Part shown: piece by piece, positions 18,301-26,143 of the stretch | Numbering within the stretch: position 1 is the stretch's first letter | Layout: each line of letters begins with the position of its first letter | Source: Dyadobacter alkalitolerans DSM 23607 | GTDB taxonomy: Bacteria > Bacteroidota > Bacteroidia > Cytophagales > Spirosomataceae | Length of the DNA: 64,000 nucleotides | Assembly (NCBI RefSeq): GCF_000428845.1 | Contig: NZ_AUAS01000015.1 | Span: 1-64,000, forward strand | Direction: 5' to 3' | Notes under the pieces: model-generated | The model's database searches: none | Told to the model about the DNA's origin: nothing | What the model saw: the letters and a program-made list of their open reading frames with translations, nothing else | Program-made: the position numbers and the translations under genes

Positions 18301-18413
18301 GGATCTTCGCTGCGCGGCATCGTGAAGAGCGAATAAACGCCCAGCGCCAGCACGGCCAGGAAAATTACCAATGTAAACTGGTAATTCTTAACGGCAAATT
18401 CAGGTAATTTCAT
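15330..18413 (-). CDS. RND-family efflux pump, inner-membrane permease
   Basis: A 1027-residue AcrB/MexB-like proton antiporter. It has an N-terminal transmembrane helix, two large periplasmic loops and the 12-helix pattern with the internal duplication. The proton-relay residues are visible: consecutive Asp in LGILVDDSIVVVENIERY (about 396-397) and Lys in LVGIEVKNSLLVVDF (about 922). The family forms a tripartite pump with the MFP and TolC proteins encoded just upstream. The periplasmic loops look closer to the divergent RND branch seen in Bacteroidota than to AcrB itself, so the substrate (drugs, dyes, metals or lipids) is not predictable. It is the last gene of the tetR-tolC-mfp-rnd operon, 17 nt after the MFP gene. 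Confidence 0.95.
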   Translation of the reverse strand: MKLPEFAVKNYQFTLVIFLAVLALGVYSLFTMPRSEDPDIHPPQFTVVIVYPGASPKDMEQLVVDPMEKKINELDDMKHVITDINDGLAVMQVQYKYSSDPDDKYQELVREINSLRNSLPADINDIRINKQIPSDVSIYQYALISENASYAQLKRFSKEFKERLEKVKSLKKVEYAGFPERQVKVSLNLEKIAQQKLTQNQIIGALQSENVNIPGGSISMATKKLNIKTSGNYRTLEEVANTVVSTSGGKIVYLKDVADVKLGYEDETHITRLNGFRCSFVNVSQKEGENIIAVQDQVAPIVVSFEKELPSNIELVKVFDQAKSVDIRLSHFARDFGIAILLVLLTLLPLGSRASVVVMISIPLSLSIGLTMMNLLGYNINQLSIVGMIVALGILVDDSIVVVENIERYLRMGYGRVEAAVKASSQIGMAVVGCTILLIFAFLPLVFLPEGAGDFIRSLPLSVITTVFASMLVSLTIVPFLSSIILKKHASAEGNFLLRGMKKGIHKTYGSLLDKALKWPAVTLVLAGLIFAGSLALVPLIGNSLFPKSEKPMFLIDIETPQGINLKKTNQVTRYVEGILKQEPQITSFATNVGKGNPRVYYNVIQRNESENFAEIFVQVEGLETEEKVEIIERLRKKLERYPGAEIKVKDFEQGPLIEAPLAYRIYGENLDDLRKTAFRVADMLSKVEGTIYVNNPLQVQPTDLKVNINKQKAGTLGISSADIDRTVRLGTAGLNVATYREDVGKADNYNVNVSVSRNATIQDYSVFDKLYVTSASGANIPLKNVANIGFESSPNQIRHYDKDRYVTVSSFVKPGYNVQRINEDITAKLGQFKFADGQTFTVAGEKESQQESFGGLGLIILVTIFGFLGVLILEFKTFKSILIVLSVIPLGIVGGLAMLFLTGETLSFTATIGFIALVGIEVKNSLLVVDFTNQLRAQGIGIEEAIIEAGEIRFVPILLTSMTAIGGLLPLVFEYSALYSPLALVLIGGLISSTLLSRLVTPVMYKLLPPSIEHVDKEEAILEPQF

Positions 18414-18430
18414 GACGTAGGGGTTTGATG

Positions 18431-19468
18431 TTACTGTACTATTTTGATTGCCGAGCCATCTGCCAGATAAGCCGAACCTTCCCGGATGATCTGCGCACCG
18501 GCATCAATCCCCGAAAGAATAAAAGCCTTCTCCCCTTGCAGAAACGCTACTTTAACCGGCTTTTTCAATGCTTTCCCATCCGCTGCCACAAACACAAAAG
18601 CGCTGTCGCTTTCGCCCTCTATCAAAGCATCCACCGGGACGGATATCATCTCGGTATTTTGTTTCGGATAAATGCTAACCTTTGCAAAAAGACCGTTTGC
18701 GAGCTTGGCGGGCTGCTTATCCAGCCGGATTTCGGCCTGATATAGGCCTGAACCCGCATCGCTGCCTTGCGAAAGTGTTGCTATGCTTCCTGAAAAAGTC
18801 TGCGGATAAGCGTCAAAAACGATTTCTGCTTTTTCGCCGCCTTTCAAGCGCGTCCAATCCTTGTCTGTCAGGCCGCATTTGATCACCCAATCCTTGTTAT
18901 TTGTGCTGCTGATATACAACACCGGCACACCGCCCGCCACTTGCTCGCCGGGATTCTTTAACTTTTGGATTACCACGCCGTCCGTTGTTGCGTAAATCTT
19001 AGCCTGCGAAAGGTTGAAACGGACAATGTCCAGTTGCTTTTCGGCCACATGCAATGTGGTAAGGCTGTTTTCCAGCTGTTCTTTTGTATTCACACTGTCA
19101 CGAAACAAGTTTTGAGTGCGTTGGGCGTCGCGCTTGGCTTTCATAAAATTTTCCTCTGCCTGTGCCATTTGCGCTGCGAATTCTGTGGCATTAAGTGTCG
19201 CCAAAAGTTGTCCTTTATGCACTTTGTCGCCTTCTTTTACCAGGATAGTATTAATTATCCCGCCTACTTTAAAGGAGAGGTTCGCCTCATTCTCAGTCCC
19301 GAGCAACCCCGAAGTCTGCACGGGCTGCGATTGGGTTAATGCTGCCGAACTGATGATTTTTACGGGAATAGTCGGGTCCGTTTCTTCCACTTTCTTTTCT
19401 TCCTTGCACGCAAGCAGCGCGGCCGAAAGGATGAGCATCATCGTGCCCGTTTTGATCATATTTTTCAT
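18431..19468 (-). CDS. RND efflux periplasmic adaptor (membrane fusion protein)
   Basis: A 345-residue HlyD/AcrA-type adaptor, anchored as a lipoprotein: the signal ends LSAALLAC with the lipobox Cys at about residue 21. The order is typical: first lipoyl half (VGGIINTILVKEGDKVHKGQ), alpha-hairpin (about 90-140), second lipoyl half (ATTDGVVIQKLKNPGEQVAG), beta-barrel, and membrane-proximal domain. It links the RND permease to the TolC channel. Its ATG lies 14 nt after what should be the original tolC stop (see the tolC entry). Confidence 0.93.
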   Translation of the reverse strand: MKNMIKTGTMMLILSAALLACKEEKKVEETDPTIPVKIISSAALTQSQPVQTSGLLGTENEANLSFKVGGIINTILVKEGDKVHKGQLLATLNATEFAAQMAQAEENFMKAKRDAQRTQNLFRDSVNTKEQLENSLTTLHVAEKQLDIVRFNLSQAKIYATTDGVVIQKLKNPGEQVAGGVPVLYISSTNNKDWVIKCGLTDKDWTRLKGGEKAEIVFDAYPQTFSGSIATLSQGSDAGSGLYQAEIRLDKQPAKLANGLFAKVSIYPKQNTEMISVPVDALIEGESDSAFVFVAADGKALKKPVKVAFLQGEKAFILSGIDAGAQIIREGSAYLADGSAIKIVQ

Positions 19469-19482
19469 GGCATATTTTAAGT

Positions 19483-20879
19483 TTAGAATGAATAACTGGC
19501 TTGCGCACGCTCCAACTCTGCGAACGTGTCTGCATGATCATATAGGAAATACTTTGTTGCAACTGGTCGCTAATGAGCCGGTTTTGCGCATCAAGTAGCT
19601 CTATGTAAAGCAGTTGTCCTTCGCGGTAAAGCTTCTGCTGATCCTGGTAATATTGCTGGGAAAGTGCCGTTTGGCTTTTGGATGCCTGGTATATTTTTAT
19701 AGCTGCATTCAGTTTGTTAGCAGCCGTCTGCGATTCCAGTTCCAGCTGCTGCTCGGCCTGACTGATGCGCTCGCCCGTCACTTTACCATCCAGTAGTGCC
19801 TGCCTGGTTCGGTACTGCGTGCGATTACCCGCAAAAACGCGCCAGTCGAGCGTAAGCCCGAACAGATAATAACGCGTGTCATTATTGAAATTAAGGAAAT
19901 CACCTTGCGAACCCAGGTCTATAAACGTTGCTAACCTTGGCAGAGCAGACGCTTTTTCCAGCTGGGCAGAAAGCGTGTTGATTTTAGCAAGTGATTCCAG
20001 TTTCAACAGTTCCTCGCGTTTGGCAAATGTGCCTGGTCCCGCCGCCAGCTCGGTCTGAATGTTGTCGCCGGTTTCTATTTTAGAGTCCAGCGGCGTGTTA
20101 AGCAGGAAGTTGAAATAAGCCGCTGCGCTTTTGGATTGATACCGGGCCTCTTCCAATTTTGCCTCTAAACCGATCAGCTCATTCTCCGAGCGGCTCACAA
20201 CTGTTCTTATTGCTTTATCATTACTCACGAGCACGCGATTGAAGCGCAAGTTTTCCCGGGCCAGTGTTACGGCGCTTTCCAGGATGAGGATTGCTTCTTC
20301 GGATTGCAGGTAAGCATAGTAACCAAGCTTCACTTCCTTGACCAGTTCGCGCTTATAGACATCATAATCAGCCTGTTGGAAATGGATCTGTTCCTTTCGG
20401 ATTTTGGTATTAACCCCTATTTCCGGATTGTAGAGCGGCAGCGAGGTGCGGAATTTGGCGTCATAATAGTTATTGGGATTAAATGTCTGGTTTACATTCT
20501 CAACCTGCGGAAATGCCGACGAGCTCGTGAGCTGGTTTAGAGATGTATAAACCGGATTCAGCAGATCACCGATCGGAATGCTGATCTTCCTTCCTCCGCG
20601 TGAGTCCAGATATGATGTGTTGAAATTGACTTCCGGCAGGAAATAACTTTTGGCTTCTTTCAATGCATACAGGCTCTTTTGCAGCAAAAAGTCCTGTTGT
20701 TTCAGTCCCTGGTTATTCTTCAATCCCTGGCTTATGTAAACATCCAGCACGCGGTTTTGTGCAAAAAGCGTTTGGGAAATCATGGTTATTACTGCGAAAA
20801 GAAGCAATTTTTGACGTAGACGGTCAGGCCATTTACTGGGACGTAAATGACGTTTATTTAGTGAACACTGTTTACTCAC
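19483..20879 (-). CDS. TolC-family outer-membrane efflux protein, frameshifted near its 3' end
   Basis: The protein forms the outer-membrane duct of the RND pump. It has a signal peptide (hydrophobic core LLLFAVITMISQTLFAQ) and two OEP repeats with long helical hairpins. As it stands, the frame runs past position 19524/19525 into the following gene and stops only at 19293, overlapping the adaptor by 176 nt with a non-family tail. In the next frame the DNA reads FAELERAQASYSF and stops at 19483-19485, a typical TolC ending. A single missing base, most simply one T of a TTT after the CGT codon, explains this, so I give the end as 19483. It may be a real mutation or a sequencing error. The first ATG at 20879 leaves a long n-region and overlaps a probable operator at 20857-20876, so the true start could be further in. 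Confidence 0.85.
20857..20876 (-). promoter_or_regulatory. probable TetR-family operator before tolC
   Basis: On the minus strand this reads AGTAAACAGTGTTCACTAAA, a near-palindrome centred on AAACA-G-TGTT. It matches the site upstream of tetR (21533-21552) at 17 of 20 bases. It lies in the junction between the tetR stop and the tolC signal-peptide codons. Confidence 0.6.
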
Positions 20880-20892
20880 GGCTAAATTTTTT

Positions 20893-21507
20893 TTACACTC
20901 TCAGGTTTTCTAAAAAAAAGTTGACGGAACTTTCCATCATGTGAAGCATTACGTCGTCAGGCATATCCATAATGGACAATCTTTCACGCACATACAGGGA
21001 GACCAATCCGTGCCCAAAGGACCACACGGATATCGCTAGGACATACTTGTCCATCGGTTTGATAAGATTCGCTTCCAGGCAGGCGGCGATCGTATCCACC
21101 ACATACTCAAATGCACATTCACCGGCATCCCATTTTTCTTCTGATTTGATCTGCGAGAGCGGTGCGCGCATGATAAACATCAGATCGTAGTAGTCGGGGT
21201 TGTCCATCGCGAACTTGACATAAGTCTTGCAAACAGCGATCAATCGGTCGAACGGGTTTTCGATTGCATCGTGCTTGCGGAACTGCTTGTCCAGTAATGC
21301 GAATGCATTTTCGTGGATGACATAAAAAATTTCATCCTTGTCTTTGAAATACAAATAAATAGTAGCCGGGCTGTATTCAATGTCCTCCGCAATGGTCCGG
21401 ATGGAGGTTTTGTCATAACCTTGCTTTAAAAACAGCTGTGTGGCCGAATCAATGATCAGATTGCGCATATCCTGCCTCTCCCGCTCTTTTCTCTCTTTGA
21501 TCGCCAT
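20893..21507 (-). CDS. TetR-family transcriptional repressor of the efflux operon
   Basis: A 204-residue regulator with an N-terminal HTH (about 15-62: helix-turn-helix in YDKTSIRTIAEDIEYSPATI, ending in the conserved YLYFKDKDEIFY) and a helical ligand-binding C-terminal domain of the TetR_C_13/33 kind. It is the first gene of the operon, 13 nt before tolC, and the same 20-bp near-palindrome occurs upstream of both tetR and tolC, which argues for autoregulation and local repression. The ligand is unknown and is presumably a pump substrate. Confidence 0.92.
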   Translation of the reverse strand: MAIKERKERERQDMRNLIIDSATQLFLKQGYDKTSIRTIAEDIEYSPATIYLYFKDKDEIFYVIHENAFALLDKQFRKHDAIENPFDRLIAVCKTYVKFAMDNPDYYDLMFIMRAPLSQIKSEEKWDAGECAFEYVVDTIAACLEANLIKPMDKYVLAISVWSFGHGLVSLYVRERLSIMDMPDDVMLHMMESSVNFFLENLRV

Positions 21508-21532
21508 GTTTCAGTGTTTTCGTCGTAAATAT

Positions 21533-21552
21533 AATAAACAGTGTTTAGTAAA
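21533..21552 (-). promoter_or_regulatory. probable TetR-family operator upstream of tetR
   Basis: AATAAACAGTGTTTAGTAAA contains the perfect odd palindrome TAAACA-G-TGTTTA. It lies 26-45 nt upstream of the tetR start codon, where a bound repressor would block the promoter or initial transcription. The close copy at 20857-20876 supports function. Confidence 0.65.
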
Positions 21553-21668
21553 ATCATTTTATGTAGAAAAAATATTTTTCAAACTCCAAAACCTGCTGAC
21601 ATACGGCTGTCATAAGGCCATGTTTCCTTTGTATTGTTCAAACAAAAAATCACTAAAAACCTTTGACA

Positions 21669-22187
21669 ATGGAAACCAACAACACATTCACCAATGAAAC
21701 CGCTGTGTCACCAGCACTATTAACAACCGAAGCATTGCTCACTCACTGGCAGGGACACCGCGCCCTGACGCGCAAGGTGATCGAAGCATTTCCTGAGGAT
21801 GCATTTTACAATTTCTCCATTGGCGGCATGCGTACATTCTCTTTGCTGACGATGGAAATGATTGGCCTGGCAGCACCCGGAATTCGCGGCATCGCATTCG
21901 GTGACTGGACTTTCGGTGATCCCGTGCTGGATCACTCAACGCCTCCGCCGTCGACAAAACAGGAAGTGCTGAACCTCTGGGACCTGGTAACTGAATACAT
22001 TAACACGCTCTGGCCACAGATCCGTCCTGAGCGATTTGAGGAAAGTGAAGCTGCGTTCGGAATGTATGAGAACACGATCCTGAACACAATCATTTATCTG
22101 ATCGATAACGAGATCCATCACCGCGGACAGGGATATGTGTATCTGCGTGCGCTGGGTGTTGAGCCGCCTGCTTTCTGGGATCGGTAG
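21669..22187 (+). CDS. DinB-fold putative metal-dependent hydrolase
   Basis: A 172-residue protein of the DinB superfamily. Helices with HWQGHRALTRKVIEAFPEDA, then TFSLLTMEMIGLAAPGIRG, and a C-terminal LIDNEIHHRGQGYVYLRALG provide the His positions of the fold; the HHRGQ.Y.YLR..G ending is characteristic. It is probably a cytoplasmic metal-dependent enzyme of detoxification or thiol metabolism, but the substrate is unknown. I use ATG 21669; a TTG two codons earlier is in frame. It is divergent from tetR and followed by a hairpin with a short T-run at 22238-22269. Confidence 0.82.
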   Translation: METNNTFTNETAVSPALLTTEALLTHWQGHRALTRKVIEAFPEDAFYNFSIGGMRTFSLLTMEMIGLAAPGIRGIAFGDWTFGDPVLDHSTPPPSTKQEVLNLWDLVTEYINTLWPQIRPERFEESEAAFGMYENTILNTIIYLIDNEIHHRGQGYVYLRALGVEPPAFWDR

Positions 22188-22237
22188 AACAACATTCAGC
22201 CATATCATCAGCATCTATTAGCCATCAATTGAACCGG

Positions 22238-22273
22238 AACAGCCTGCGTTTTGATAGCGCAGCGCTGTTTTCG
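22238..22273 (+). terminator. hairpin terminator after the DinB-fold gene
   Basis: AACAGCCTGCG (22238-22248) pairs with CGCAGCGCTGTT (22258-22269) with a single bulged base and a 9-nt loop. It runs directly into a short T stretch (TTTT, 22268-22271). It is 50 nt after the stop codon. Confidence 0.5.
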
Positions 22274-22337
22274 TTGGAATGGTTTTGGTAAGATTGTGAA
22301 TAGGATTACATTTATCATTCAATCTATCCAACACTAT

Positions 22338-22964
22338 ATGAAGATTCTGACCGTAACATTATTTTCTGCAATGGTTTTAGCAGAAGCATTTTTTGTTGAG
22401 TCACACGCACAAAAAATCGGGTCCCGGCCCGCTCCTACCGGCAAAATTCCAAGCTCAGGCCCGGGACAGCCCGCCAGGCCATACAGCGAATATCAGCCAA
22501 AACCGACCGGACAAATTCAGGGCGCAACGCAGGCTGCCGATCCCAGTGTCGTTTCAGATCCGGTGCCTGTGGTGCAGCAAGGGCAGGTTCCTAAGGTAAA
22601 CACATCTCAGGATCCGGCCACGATGCCTGAGAGATACATGCCTGCAACGACGCAGCCCGTTGAGCAGGTAACTGAGGTCGAGCAAACGACCACTGCAACA
22701 CCACAAACGGGATCGAATGGGCAGACACAGACAAATGTGCAGACACAGAATGGCAGCACAACCACGCAAACAACACAAGGTGTAACGCAACCCGCGACAT
22801 CGACAACCACAACGACGACCAACAGAACAACGACCGTTCCGGCAACCAGACAGAATGTTCAGCAGACGCAGCCCGCCCGGCAGTCACAGCCGGTGCAGCA
22901 AACCCAACCTGTACAGCAAACGCAGCCTGTGCAGCAGACGGTGCCCGTTCGCAGCGCTCCCTGA
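22338..22964 (+). CDS. secreted Gln/Thr/Pro-rich low-complexity protein
   Basis: A 208-residue protein starting at ATG 22338 (MKILTVTLFSAMVLAEAFFV), a signal peptide likely cleaved after SHAQ at about residue 26. An earlier GTG-type or ATT start would only add a non-signal leader. The mature part has no globular domain: it is Pro/Gly-rich to about residue 110, then Gln/Thr-rich. It ends in three copies of the hexapeptide QPVQQT, encoded by 18-bp repeats. It carries no T9SS sorting domain and no lipobox. The function is unknown; such sequences can be linkers or surface-exposed matrix proteins. It lies between the DinB-fold gene and an MFS gene with 150-nt gaps on both sides. Confidence 0.65.
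   Translation: MKILTVTLFSAMVLAEAFFVESHAQKIGSRPAPTGKIPSSGPGQPARPYSEYQPKPTGQIQGATQAADPSVVSDPVPVVQQGQVPKVNTSQDPATMPERYMPATTQPVEQVTEVEQTTTATPQTGSNGQTQTNVQTQNGSTTTQTTQGVTQPATSTTTTTTNRTTTVPATRQNVQQTQPARQSQPVQQTQPVQQTQPVQQTVPVRSAP
22887..22940 (+). repeat. three 18-bp tandem repeats encoding QPVQQT
   Basis: Units at 22887-22904, 22905-22922 and 22923-22940 differ at a few third positions but encode the same hexapeptide. They lie at the 3' end of the Q/T-rich secreted protein gene. Confidence 0.85.
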
Positions 22965-22983
22965 TGAAAGTTACCACAAACGG

Positions 22984-23040
22984 CATGCAGAAAATGGCAC
23001 AATTCCACCCTGAAATTGTCTTATAACACCTCTCTGCATG
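22984..23040. repeat. nested inverted repeats after the Q/T-rich gene
   Basis: CATGCAG (22984-22990) pairs with CTGCATG (23034-23040), and inside it ACAATT (22999-23004) pairs with AATTGT (23014-23019). There is no T-run. It may be a weak terminator or an RNA structural element in the gap before the MFS gene. Confidence 0.35.
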
Positions 23041-23114
23041 ATGGCTTGATGTAGTAATTTTGTAATGTCGGAATTGGATCCATTTCAGCATGACATATCT
23101 ACTTACTATTAGCC

Positions 23115-24455
23115 ATGAAAACGTTTTATTCCATTTTAGCTAATTCCCTGGCCGCGACCCTGACGAACACCTTCGTCTGGTTCGCGGTTACTTTTTGGGT
23201 ATATCTGGAAACCAAATCCGTCATTGCCACCTCGGTCATGGCTGGGATTTACTTTGCAACCGTTGCGTTATCCGGCTTTTTCCTGGGCTCCATTGTGGAC
23301 CGTTATAAGAAAAAGACCTCAATGACCATTTCCGGGATCGCTACATTGATCTTGTATGTGCTGGCGTTGCTTACATATGTTTTAACTCCCGAAGCCGACT
23401 TCAAAAATCCTGGCAGTATCGGACTCTGGGTTTTGATTGTCCTTTGCCTTCTGGGTGCGTTGGTCGGCAATATCCGGGCCATCGCCATTTCAACGGTTGT
23501 AACAATCCTGATCGAGGAAGACAAGCGGGATAAGGCAAACGGGCTTGTGGGAACCGTTAATGGCGTTTCTTTTTTGGTTGCGTCGATTTTCAGCGGGCTG
23601 GTGATCGGCTTCCTAGGCATGACCTGGATGCTTGCCTTAGCCGTCGGCCTGACCATTGCGGTGCTGCTGCATTTGTTTACCATCCATATTCCCGAAAAGG
23701 AAATTGTACAAACAGGCACGCACATGGAAAACATTGACATTAAGGGCACGATTGCCGTTGTAGGACTTGTACCAGGACTTTTCGGACTTATTTTTTTCAA
23801 TACATTTAACAATTTTCTGGGCGGCGTTTTTATGTCGCTCATGGATGCTTACGGCCTTTCACTGGTTACAGTGCAGGTGTGGGGCATTTTGTGGGGTGTA
23901 TTGAGCCTCGGATTTATTGTTGGCGGGCTTGTTGTTGCAAAGAAAGGACTTGGCAAAAAGCCTTTGCGCACTTTGTTTGTTGCCAACATTATCATGTGGA
24001 CGATCTGCATTTTCTTCACAATTCAGGCATCTATCCTATTGCTGGCTGTTGGGATGTTCATTTATCTGTGCCTGATCCCGGTCGTGGAAGCAACCGAGCA
24101 AACGATCCTGCAAAAAGTGATTCCACACGAAAGACAAGGCCGGGTTTTTGGTTTTGCCCAAAGCATTGAGCAGGCCGCGTCGCCCATCACTGCCTTTATG
24201 ATAGGACCTATTGCCAAATTTATCTTCATTCCGTTCATGACAACCGGCGCCGGCGTTGATCTTATCGGCTCTTGGTTTGGAACAGGGACTGCACGCGGGC
24301 TGGCACTTTTATTCACCGTCACCGGAGTCCTAGGGCTCATCGTAACATTAATTGCAATGCGCTCAAAAGCATATCACAAGCTATCCCAGATCTATAAGAG
24401 ACCGGAACCCGCCTTTACAGAAGCTGACGCGATCGAAGCGAAGGGGGAAATTTAA
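23115..24455 (+). CDS. MFS transporter
   Basis: A 446-residue major facilitator with about 12 hydrophobic helices. The loop 2/3 motif appears as GSIVDRYKKKTSM at about residues 60-72, the expected place for the MFS signature (G-x-L-a-D-r-x-G-r-k-x). It resembles the macrolide-efflux-like (MFS_3) group seen in Gram-positive and Bacteroidota genomes, but the substrate is not inferable. The VOC gene follows after 22 nt, so the two form an operon. A perfect TAnnTTTG word (TAATTTTG, 23055-23062) lies 53 nt upstream without a good -33 partner. Confidence 0.85.
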   Translation: MKTFYSILANSLAATLTNTFVWFAVTFWVYLETKSVIATSVMAGIYFATVALSGFFLGSIVDRYKKKTSMTISGIATLILYVLALLTYVLTPEADFKNPGSIGLWVLIVLCLLGALVGNIRAIAISTVVTILIEEDKRDKANGLVGTVNGVSFLVASIFSGLVIGFLGMTWMLALAVGLTIAVLLHLFTIHIPEKEIVQTGTHMENIDIKGTIAVVGLVPGLFGLIFFNTFNNFLGGVFMSLMDAYGLSLVTVQVWGILWGVLSLGFIVGGLVVAKKGLGKKPLRTLFVANIIMWTICIFFTIQASILLLAVGMFIYLCLIPVVEATEQTILQKVIPHERQGRVFGFAQSIEQAASPITAFMIGPIAKFIFIPFMTTGAGVDLIGSWFGTGTARGLALLFTVTGVLGLIVTLIAMRSKAYHKLSQIYKRPEPAFTEADAIEAKGEI

Positions 24456-24477
24456 TCTTCAACAAAACCTAGAAATC

Positions 24478-24855
24478 ATGTTTAGAGAAACAAAAGCATT
24501 CAGTGGATTTTCCGTGGACGATCTGCAAAAAGCTAAGGCTTTTTATGGAAATGTCCTGAGCATTGACCTCTCCGAAGTGGAAGAAATGGGACTGCTGCAA
24601 CTCCACATTGCGGGCAGCAACGACGTGATCTTGTATGAAAAACCAAATCACACGCCTGCTACATTCACCGTCCTCAACTTCCCGGTTAACGACATTGACA
24701 AAGCCGTAAGTGACCTGAAAGCACTGGGTGTAACATTTGAAAGCTACGATTTTCCCGGGCTGAAAACCGATGAAAACAACATTAGCCGCGGGAAGCCTTC
24801 CGTAGCCTGGTTCACGGATCCTGCCGGAAATATCCTGTCGGTTTTACAAGGGTAA
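24478..24855 (+). CDS. VOC-family (glyoxalase/bleomycin-resistance-like) protein
   Basis: A 125-residue protein with paired beta-alpha-beta-beta-beta modules: FSVDDLQKAKAFYGNVLSID opens the first and FPVNDIDKAVSDLKALGVTF the second, ending WFTDPAGNILSVLQG. The fold binds a metal and acts on diverse substrates (glyoxalase, dioxygenase, antibiotic binding); the full set of metal ligands is not obvious here. I start at ATG 24478, since the longer frame from 24352 overlaps the MFS gene. It is co-transcribed with MFS, which is consistent with a detoxification or resistance role (inference). Confidence 0.85.
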   Translation: MFRETKAFSGFSVDDLQKAKAFYGNVLSIDLSEVEEMGLLQLHIAGSNDVILYEKPNHTPATFTVLNFPVNDIDKAVSDLKALGVTFESYDFPGLKTDENNISRGKPSVAWFTDPAGNILSVLQG

Positions 24856-25041
24856 CATTCGGAACGCGTGCTAGCGCCTGTGATGGATGGCTTCGCGGCT
24901 TCCGTGACGGTTGGTAAACAGCCGGCTTGTCTCACCAAGGCATATACCTTTGGAAAAGCGGTCGTTGCGAAATCCAATGGCACATTTGACACGATGGAAG
25001 TTACTGGTAAAACCAATGTGGTCAGCGCCGAATTGCAATAA
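24856..25041 (+). pseudogene. possible gene remnant in frame with the VOC stop codon
   Basis: Directly after the VOC stop the same frame stays open for 61 codons to TAA 25039-25041. The translation looks protein-like, with beta-strand-like stretches such as KAYTFGKAVVAKSNGTFDTM and EVTGKTNVVSAELQ. It has no plausible start except ATG 24883 or GTG 24877, no spacing for a separate gene, and no recognised family. It may be the 3' end of a gene whose front was deleted, or a read-through extension. It is low-confidence and not a defined family. Confidence 0.3.
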
Positions 25042-25045
25042 GCGA

Positions 25046-26029
25046 TCAGGCGCTGATCTGGCTTTTGTTGTATTTGTTGCGATATTCAACCGGGGATAAG
25101 CCGGTGATTTTCTTGAATGTGCTGCGGAAGGCTTTGGTGTCCGTATAACCCACTTCGTACATGAGTTCAGTCACATTTTTCCGGCTCACTTCGAAGCTTT
25201 TCTTAGCCGCTTCGATCTTCACGCGCTGAATGTATTCCACAATCGAATTGGAAGTGGCTTTCTTGAATCTGCGTTCAAAACTCCGGCGACCGATCGCGAA
25301 CATCTCGGAAAGCTGATCGACCGTGATTTTATCCTGAAAACTCCTTTCTATAAATTCCTGCGCTTTCCTTACTTCGACATCTTCATGCTCTTTCTGGCCC
25401 GTGAACATAATGAAAGACGACTGCGTATTGCGGTCAATTTCGATCATGAAAAATTTGGTCGTGTAAATCGCCATCTGCCGGTCCACATATTTCTCGACGA
25501 GATAAACCAGCAGATTCCAGAACGTATTTGCGCCGCCGCTGGTATACACGCCGTTTTCGTCGGTGATAATGCGGTTATCCATCAGGTTCACTTCGGGAAA
25601 CATATTTTTAAAATCCGAAGCTGACATCCAGTGCGTTGTGCAGCTTTTGCCGTTCAACATGCCGGTGGCGGCGAGCAGAAACGCGCCTACACAAAGGCTT
25701 GCCACTTCCGCACCGTTCTCATGCTGCTCAATGATCCACGGAAAAAAAGCCTTATTCATATCAATCACACTTTCACGATCACCATTAACAGCAGGAATGA
25801 TGACCAGATCGGTTTTTTTCAGATCATGAATCGTCACATCCGGGACCACTGTAAAAACGCCGCTATACTTCCGGGGATCAGCGGTCATGCCCACCAGCTG
25901 AACATCAAAGGCCGGCCAGCGGCCCATAGCCGCCAGGAAGTCGTTCACGAAATTAAAAAACTTGAAAGGCCCCTCAATGGTCCCGAGCGCAGCATCGCCC
26001 TGTGGAACAAGAACTGATATATGCTTCAT
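25046..26029 (-). CDS. GlxA-like AraC-family regulator with DJ-1/PfpI domain
   Basis: A 327-residue protein. The N-terminal DJ-1/PfpI-like domain (about 1-190) has the nucleophile-elbow-like VASLCVGAFLLAATG, and the C-terminal AraC domain (about 215-320) has two HTHs (LSEMFAIGRRSFERRFKKAT and VTELMYEVGYTDTKAFRSTF) and ends TGLSPVEYRNKY. In this family the first domain senses a small molecule rather than acting as a protease. I start at ATG 26029 (MKHISVLVPQGDAAL); an ATG at 26065 would add twelve residues not typical of the fold. It points towards, and converges with, the MFS-VOC set and is divergent from the next small gene. Confidence 0.88.
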   Translation of the reverse strand: MKHISVLVPQGDAALGTIEGPFKFFNFVNDFLAAMGRWPAFDVQLVGMTADPRKYSGVFTVVPDVTIHDLKKTDLVIIPAVNGDRESVIDMNKAFFPWIIEQHENGAEVASLCVGAFLLAATGMLNGKSCTTHWMSASDFKNMFPEVNLMDNRIITDENGVYTSGGANTFWNLLVYLVEKYVDRQMAIYTTKFFMIEIDRNTQSSFIMFTGQKEHEDVEVRKAQEFIERSFQDKITVDQLSEMFAIGRRSFERRFKKATSNSIVEYIQRVKIEAAKKSFEVSRKNVTELMYEVGYTDTKAFRSTFKKITGLSPVEYRNKYNKSQISA

Positions 26030-26143
26030 ATTTTCAAAAATAACAAAATACGTTGTCGCATTCAATAGGTATGCGGCTTCCCGTCAGTAGTCTAAGGATG
26101 AAAGCAACTTATGGTGATAACTTAACCATTCAATCCAATCTCC

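Noticed and set aside
19293..19482. C-terminal extension of the TolC frame into the adaptor gene
   Set aside because: The sequence is non-family and overlaps the adaptor. The neighbouring frame gives a normal TolC end, so the extension is better explained by a one-base loss.
23303..23842. Minus-strand open frame of 179 codons
   Set aside because: It lies opposite the MFS gene and gives only hydrophilic Ser/Pro-rich sequence.
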